Source: Gnetum montanum
Lineage: Eukaryota > Streptophyta > Gnetopsida > Gnetales > Gnetaceae
Reading direction: 5' to 3'
NCBI GenBank assembly: GCA_015680685.1
Contig: MNCI01030229.1
Coordinates: 230,294 to 294,293 of the forward strand
DNA length: 64,000 nucleotides
Part shown: one piece after another, positions 59,031 to 64,000 of the stretch
Numbering within the stretch: the stretch's first letter is position 1
Layout: the number at the start of each line of letters is the position of its first letter
The notes under the pieces: model-generated
What the model saw: the letters and a program-made list of their open reading frames with translations, nothing else
Told to the model about the DNA's origin: nothing
Database searches by the model: none
Translations under genes and position numbers: made by a program

Positions 59031-60388
59031 GAAGGATTCTTCAATGTAATTAGTTATTACTTTTGTGGCTTTACCATAAAGGTAGCTCCTTCTCTAGTCT
59101 CTAACATTACCTAAAAGGATGTAGCATTCCTTGAAATTTGTTATGTCTAGTCATCATCCTCTCCTTCCTATAAAGATAGTTAACTACTTGTAGGTCCTAT
59201 AGATATGGTAGGTCTATTAGGATTATCTCTAAATATATACATACTTGAGACTTCCCTATTGCACTAACTTATTATTTTTAATATCTACTATAGATGGCTT
59301 ATTGAGGGTCTATAATCTTACTGTGCTGGTGGAGCACTGGAACTTACTTGTTTTGTAGCTAGAGTTGATCCACTAGGTCTACTTGTTTTGTTCCTATAGC
59401 TAGAATATTTTCCATGGGGGTTGATCCTATGGTAGCCTCAGTGCCTACTAGTTTTTCTACTTAATCTTTCTTCACTAGCACTAGCTTGGAAATTTTAGCA
59501 TAAAAAGCATTTTGGGCTTTATGAAGCACATCATTAGTGTAGCCTAATATTTTTGCTTATTTGCATAACTTTCTAATAATATAGGTGAATTCTAGATTGG
59601 GTTTCCTTGTCTTCTTCTCCTTTAACCTTCTTTATATCTCTACAAATAGTAGATGAGTAATGTTATTTTGGAATTCTTTCATCAAAATAGCACTTTCTCT
59701 GGTGCCATAGGTGAAAACTCAATTAAGCCTTTTTGTTGCTAATATGTGGTATATTCCAATCTTGAAGTTGATCTTCTTAGAGGTAGATAATCTATTATAT
59801 TTTCTTTTTAATGATTTCATATGCCCTATACAAACATAACTTTCTTATATCTATGTCAAATATTATGGATATTTAAGCTATGTTCGCCCTGAAATTTGGT
59901 ATATTTAGTGCCTTTGCAATTTCTTCTATGGATTATGACATTATGAATTCCTTAATTTTTATTGTAACATCATCCTATTTGGTTTTCCAAAATTGGTAGA
60001 CTTATCCCAAGTATCATTCATCATTACTTAAGATCATGGGCCATAGGAAAGGGCCTTGCAATTATTCACAAACCTTCGTAGGTGTAACCTCCATGAAGGG
60101 TACAAAATTAACTTTCACTATGATACTGGACATGATGGACTTCTCCTAAATAGCCTAAAAAAACTCATTGGAGAGTGTTAGGTATTTTCCTTATTCTAAA
60201 GATGGTGACACATTAGCTTCTACCTGCACAGATTACCTTATTGTAGGCATGGACTAATGGATGCTATAAGATTGTGTATCTTAATTTGTAGTAAGAGTTT
60301 GTTTTACATCTTATTTTCTACCTCTTCTTATAGGTATTTTCTCCCTTAGTTGTGATGGTCCTTTAATATTAGGTCTCTTTGGCAACAT
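59031..60388 (-). pseudogene. Element D internal region, N-terminal ORF remnant
   Basis: From an ATG whose first base is 60388, the minus strand reads as a coding-like frame starting MLPKRPNIKGPSQLREK, with many stops but stretches of 20-40 residues between them, then continuing across the inserted element C into 48480-49783. Segments such as IEEIAKALNIPNFR look like a structured N-terminal domain. No match to gag, protease or pol is recognised. It may be a gag-like or accessory ORF of element D. Confidence 0.45.
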
Positions 60389-61722
60389 CTATAATCATAA
60401 ATAATTTTAGGACTATCAAAATACTCCAAGAAAAAAATCTAATGGTTCATAACCCTTTATTAGATTTTATTTTTTGATCAAAATCATTCTTCATTATCAA
60501 TTTTATTTTTTAATTCAAATTATAAAGTTAGAAAAATTTATTACTCTAAAAAAACTCTTGATAAGAAAAACTCTTGATTAGATAATTTCTAATAATTAGA
60601 AATAAATTTAGTTTGAACAACCTATCACAATCTTCAATTTATTATTTAAAACATATTCAAATGATCATTTAGAAAGAAACATTAATTTTATTATCTTATG
60701 TTGGATCAAATTATAATTATCTATTTTTATTCTTATTCTTACTTTTTTTCCACACAAAACTACACCATAATGCTCTCTTCCATGACTAAGATGATCACTC
60801 CATGAATAAAAGAATTCAAGAATGGCTCAAACTAAATGTGCAATGAGGAAGATATGAAGCTCGAAAGTTTGAAAGTTAGAAAAATAGCATGAACTCCCTA
60901 TGTGTGAAATGAGGGAATGAAAAAGTTTCCTAATGGTCCACATGTATATATAGAATGTTATAATGTCAATATCATAGATACAACATCATTGATATGATAT
61001 CATAGGGGCTTATATATTGTATCTATGATATCATCATTGAACTTTTCAAAATTTTTGTGAAATCTAATGATAAAAATGAATGCAATGGATAGTCTGGAAG
61101 GTGTAAGGATGATCCAAAGGATCATTGATCATAGATAAGGCTTAGAATATAATAATTTATCATCAATAGTATGTAAAAGAAGTTTGGGCAAGATAGTCAG
61201 TTAAAATTTTTAGAAGATCGTTTAATCAATATTGCTAAACTTTGATTAAGTATGACTATGTAGGACAATAATGATGACTATTTTTATGCTCAAGAGATAC
61301 AAGATGATGTGGGATTGGTCTTCAAGTATGAAACACAAGAGTTATAAAACTAGATCCTCCCCAAAGTTGGCTACTACCCTTATATAATCACACCTATAAG
61401 TATTTGTCGATACTTAAGGAGTTAAATGTAAACCATATTTATCTTTTAAAATACACATGTTGATATTGCTCCAACAAAAAAATAATACTATATGATATAA
61501 AACCATAAAATTATGATTATATATAAAAATGAGGTTGAATGGTAGTAGTAGAAATTATAAAAAATGAGACATGAGGTATCTTATCATAAGCATAATGAAT
61601 TCTATTAGCCTTTTCATCCAAGATCGAAACCAAGTCCATATCACTTATTGGTGATATTGCATTATATCATCCAAAACTAACAATAATAAGAATATTATAA
61701 ATGAAAAAATATTATTACTTGG
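60389..61722. other. Leader of D and orphan 3'-region fragment
   Basis: 60389-60780 is AT-rich, with no gene. 60950-61036 carries decayed GATATCAT palindromes and ends CATCA, like an LTR end of this family, but no PPT follows. 61041-61722 contains GATCCTCCCCAAAGTTGGCT near 61363, a block of the family 3' region. The right LTR of D was not identified. Confidence 0.35.
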
Positions 61723-62551
61723 TGATAATTAGTGAGGTACCCCTACACCCAACCATTCGAATCACTGAGATGTTCTGCATGATTCGGTTGAATTATGTGG
61801 ACCTATATTTATCTAATGCTCTAGCTCTTCTAGGAAGTGAAATGGGCATTGAGAATGTTTGTTGTCTTTCCAAATACACTTGTGAGGTTGAAGGGTATGG
61901 TTTAAGTGTAATTGAGGTATATGATTTTTCTTATTTTATATTTTATAGATTTGATCACCTACAACAAGAATGAAGGTAGAGTAATTTAAAATCTAATTCA
62001 TTATTACCTATCTAGCCTAACATAAGTAATCATCCCACTTTCCTAAACACATATAATGTTGTTGGGCTACCAAATTTTAAGTGTTGCTAGGTTACCAAGT
62101 ACTATATGTATGCTCAAAGTGGTCATGCTTGTGTTTATTAACAACTAAAAGTAAATCACTTAATTCAGATGCATTAAAGTAAAGAGAAAGAAGGTAAAAT
62201 TCATTAAAGAAAATATTAATCTATTCTCAGTGTTGCAAGAATTGTCAAAAGAGTTCATTTTATTTTGGTTACACTACTATGCTCAAGTACATCAGTGCTC
62301 GAACAAAGAACCATACACACTTAGACTCCTTCTGTAGGCACTCAGAAAATATTCTAACTCTAAGGAAAATAAATGGTAAGTGCTTTGCTACTTTGACTAA
62401 AAACTAACTTGAAAACTATGCAAAAACTAAAGCCCAGGCACAGTATTTATAGACTCATGGTATATTCCCTGACATCGCGTACATGACGTTGTAGCTGGAC
62501 CTCAACGTCGCATATGCAACATCATAGCCAACATAAAAAATGTATTCATCA
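61723..62551 (-). repeat. 3' LTR of element E
   Basis: 829 bp from TGATAATTAGTGAGGTACCC to TTCATCA, followed by the PPT. TATA at 62444-62452. Palindrome-like ACGTCG/GACATCGC motifs near 62470-62530 replace GATATCGC. The element continues past the window end. Confidence 0.8.
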
Positions 62552-62988
62552 TACCCCCATGACTAAATAAAAATTCATCCTCAAGTGAAAAAGAGGAGGA
62601 ATAAGTTCTTTACAACATATTATATTGGTTAGGTATGGGATTATTGACTAACATATAAATTAACTCAGATAAGACAAATAGATGCTGAGTGCCCAAGTGT
62701 ATGGAATTAGAATTTTTACAAAATGGGGTGTTCATGATAAGAGAAGTGAACACCCTGGATAACACTGACATCCAACACCTCTTGATAGAAGAAGGAGAAG
62801 AAAGAAGAGTTCCTACGATCACGAATGGTCCTCATTGTGTGGTCCTACTACATCATCCTTGGTGAAGATAGTCTTGCTTCCAGTCCATGCTTCCCATTGC
62901 AATCATGATAGAACCATGAATTAGTATGCAATGTGTAACACATAACTATTAAATGCCTTGTCTCATCTGTGGTTACACTCAACTAGGT

Positions 62989-63103
62989 CATGATTATGAT
63001 TGATTTGTTCCTTAAGTAGTTTTAGCAGGAAGGCTGACAGATAGGNCATGATTATGGTTGATTTGTTCCTTAAGTAGTTTTAGCAGGAAGGCTGACAGAT
63101 AGG
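62989..63103. other. Assembly duplication around N 63046
   Basis: 57 bp before the N repeat after it with one mismatch. Confidence 0.85.
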
Positions 63104-63168
63104 GTCAATTAAATTAAGTGATCCATTAAATTTGAAAAAGTTCAATACCAGGAAATATTTGAAGAGGG

Positions 63169-63288
63169 TATAAGAATTTGTAATAGTAAGATGGAAAGTT
63201 TACTAAAAACTATTTTAAAGGTGTGCANCTATAAGAATTTGTAATAGTAAGATGGAAAGTTTACTAAAAACTATTTTAAAGGTGTGCA
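63169..63288. other. Assembly duplication around N 63228
   Basis: 59 bp before the N repeat exactly after it. Confidence 0.85.
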
Positions 63289-63891
63289 CAATTGGATGTC
63301 ATTGATGGAGTAAAAAAATAATTTGATCGTAAGAGTGTCTAAGGGTAAAGAACTTAACTAACCCAACCAAAAGATATGCAAGTGGATCCTCCCCAAAGTA
63401 GGAATAGGCCTTTTATGCCCTTGCATAACTTCAAAATAAAGAGTTTTTGGGCTCCGTGGATGATTAATGATTAAAAAAGGTTAAGTACAAAAACCCAAAA
63501 GTAACCAACTAAGAATTCTGACACATCAAACTAGGACATTGAACCAGAACATGAAATTGACAGTGAGGTAAGACATGGAGAGCATAGATGGATGAGAAAG
63601 AGTGGAATGGAGTTCCTAATTATGGTCACATGAAGTCTCTTATGGATATTGTGGTTAAATGACTTGATAGGATCCATCCTTAGTCCAAACCAAAACCAAC
63701 CATGTTCAGTGACTTCACATCATCTTTCTAAGACCAATCCATCCCTTGAGACACAAGAGTGCTCCCATAAAACAACCACTATTCCAAATTAGAGAAGAAG
63801 TAGGAAGTGAGAAAGGGCCTTAGTTAGAGGGAACTAGTCCCATAACCAATTCTTGTAGCCCATTTATTATATCTAAGGGGTATGCTTTAAA

Positions 63892-63955
63892 TTCCCATTG
63901 ATTTCTTTTTGGTTTTTTGTTTTTTCTTTTTTTCTTTTTTTTTTTGAAATGGGAA
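63892..63955 (-). other. Conserved hairpin, copy E
   Basis: TTCCCATT (63892-63899) pairs fully with AATGGGAA (63948-63955). Two pairs differ from copy C on both arms. The loop is a long T-rich tract. Confidence 0.65.
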
Positions 63956-64000
63956 CCACACCATGCAAAGGAACATACATTTATTTTGTCCAAGGGGTGT

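Larger units (their letters stand above)
61723..64000 (-). mobile_element. Element E: diverged family member, partial
   Basis: Minus-strand element. Only its 3' LTR, PPT (62552-62566, CCCCCATGACT at 62554-62564) and about 1.4 kb of 3' non-coding region are in the window. The 5-bp sequence before the LTR is cttgg; the right end is outside, so the target duplication is untested. Confidence 0.8.
62552..64000 (-). other. 3' non-coding region of element E, partial
   Basis: Blocks aligned with A, B and C: GTGAACACC near 62747, GATCCTCCCCAAAGTAGG near 63386, AGGGCCTTAGTTAGAGGGAA near 63815 and the hairpin at 63892-63955. Two assembly duplications (62989-63103, 63169-63288) lie in it. No gene. Confidence 0.7.

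Noticed and set aside
60950-61036. Right LTR of element D
   Set aside because: It has the palindrome cluster and a CATCA end, but does not align with D's left LTR by eye, and the following bases do not match the five bases before D.

Overview
The window is eukaryotic, almost certainly from a large repeat-rich plant genome. It is AT-rich and filled with decayed, nested LTR retrotransposons of plant Ty3/gypsy type. I found no host gene, tRNA or rRNA. The mix of Athila/Tat-like, Tat and chromodomain lineages fits a seed plant, and a conifer-like genome is plausible, but the sequence does not fix the species. All coding remnants carry stops or frameshifts, so every gene-like entry is a pseudogene.

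One retroelement family dominates and lies on the minus strand. Its LTRs are about 0.8-0.95 kb, with TGATGA and CATCA termini on the + strand, a short U3 packed with GCGATATCGC-type palindromes, a TATA box, and a polypurine tract reading CAGTCATGGGGGTA on the minus strand. Copies: element 1 (window start to 6114, left LTR outside), element A (11995-18891, TSD ctagt), element B (24969-34405, TSD cctca) and element C (49784-59025, TSD acatt). Element E (61723 to the window end) and element D (left LTR 47318-48167) are diverged relatives. B and C carry gag, protease, RT, RNase H and integrase remnants. Element 1 and A lack RT-RNase H-integrase with the same junction, which points to a non-autonomous lineage that kept gag and protease.

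Other layers: 6120-9200 is a + strand Tat-type pol remnant, followed by degenerate tandem repeats (10.6-12.0 and 18.9-19.3 kb, split by element A). At 19.7-22.7 kb lie unrecognised coiled-coil-rich ORF remnants. H (36066-44597, minus strand) is a chromovirus with 2.4-2.7 kb LTRs, a chromodomain and a tRNA-iMet-like primer site, but no recognisable gag. It lies between two copies of another repeat. A 46-bp tandem array (46140-47317) abuts the LTR of D. D carries coiled-coil-rich ORF remnants and is split by the insertion of C.

The assembly is imperfect. There is a 428-N gap, and eight isolated single Ns. Three of these separate exact or near-exact duplicated ends (unmerged contig overlaps), and most of the others hide missing sequence.

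The most interesting signals are: a hairpin in the 3' non-coding region with two compensatory base-pair changes across five copies and a hypervariable A-rich (RNA sense) loop; the polypurine-tract motif recurring at up to four fixed positions inside each element; the palindrome cluster next to the LTR TATA box; and the shared pol deletion.
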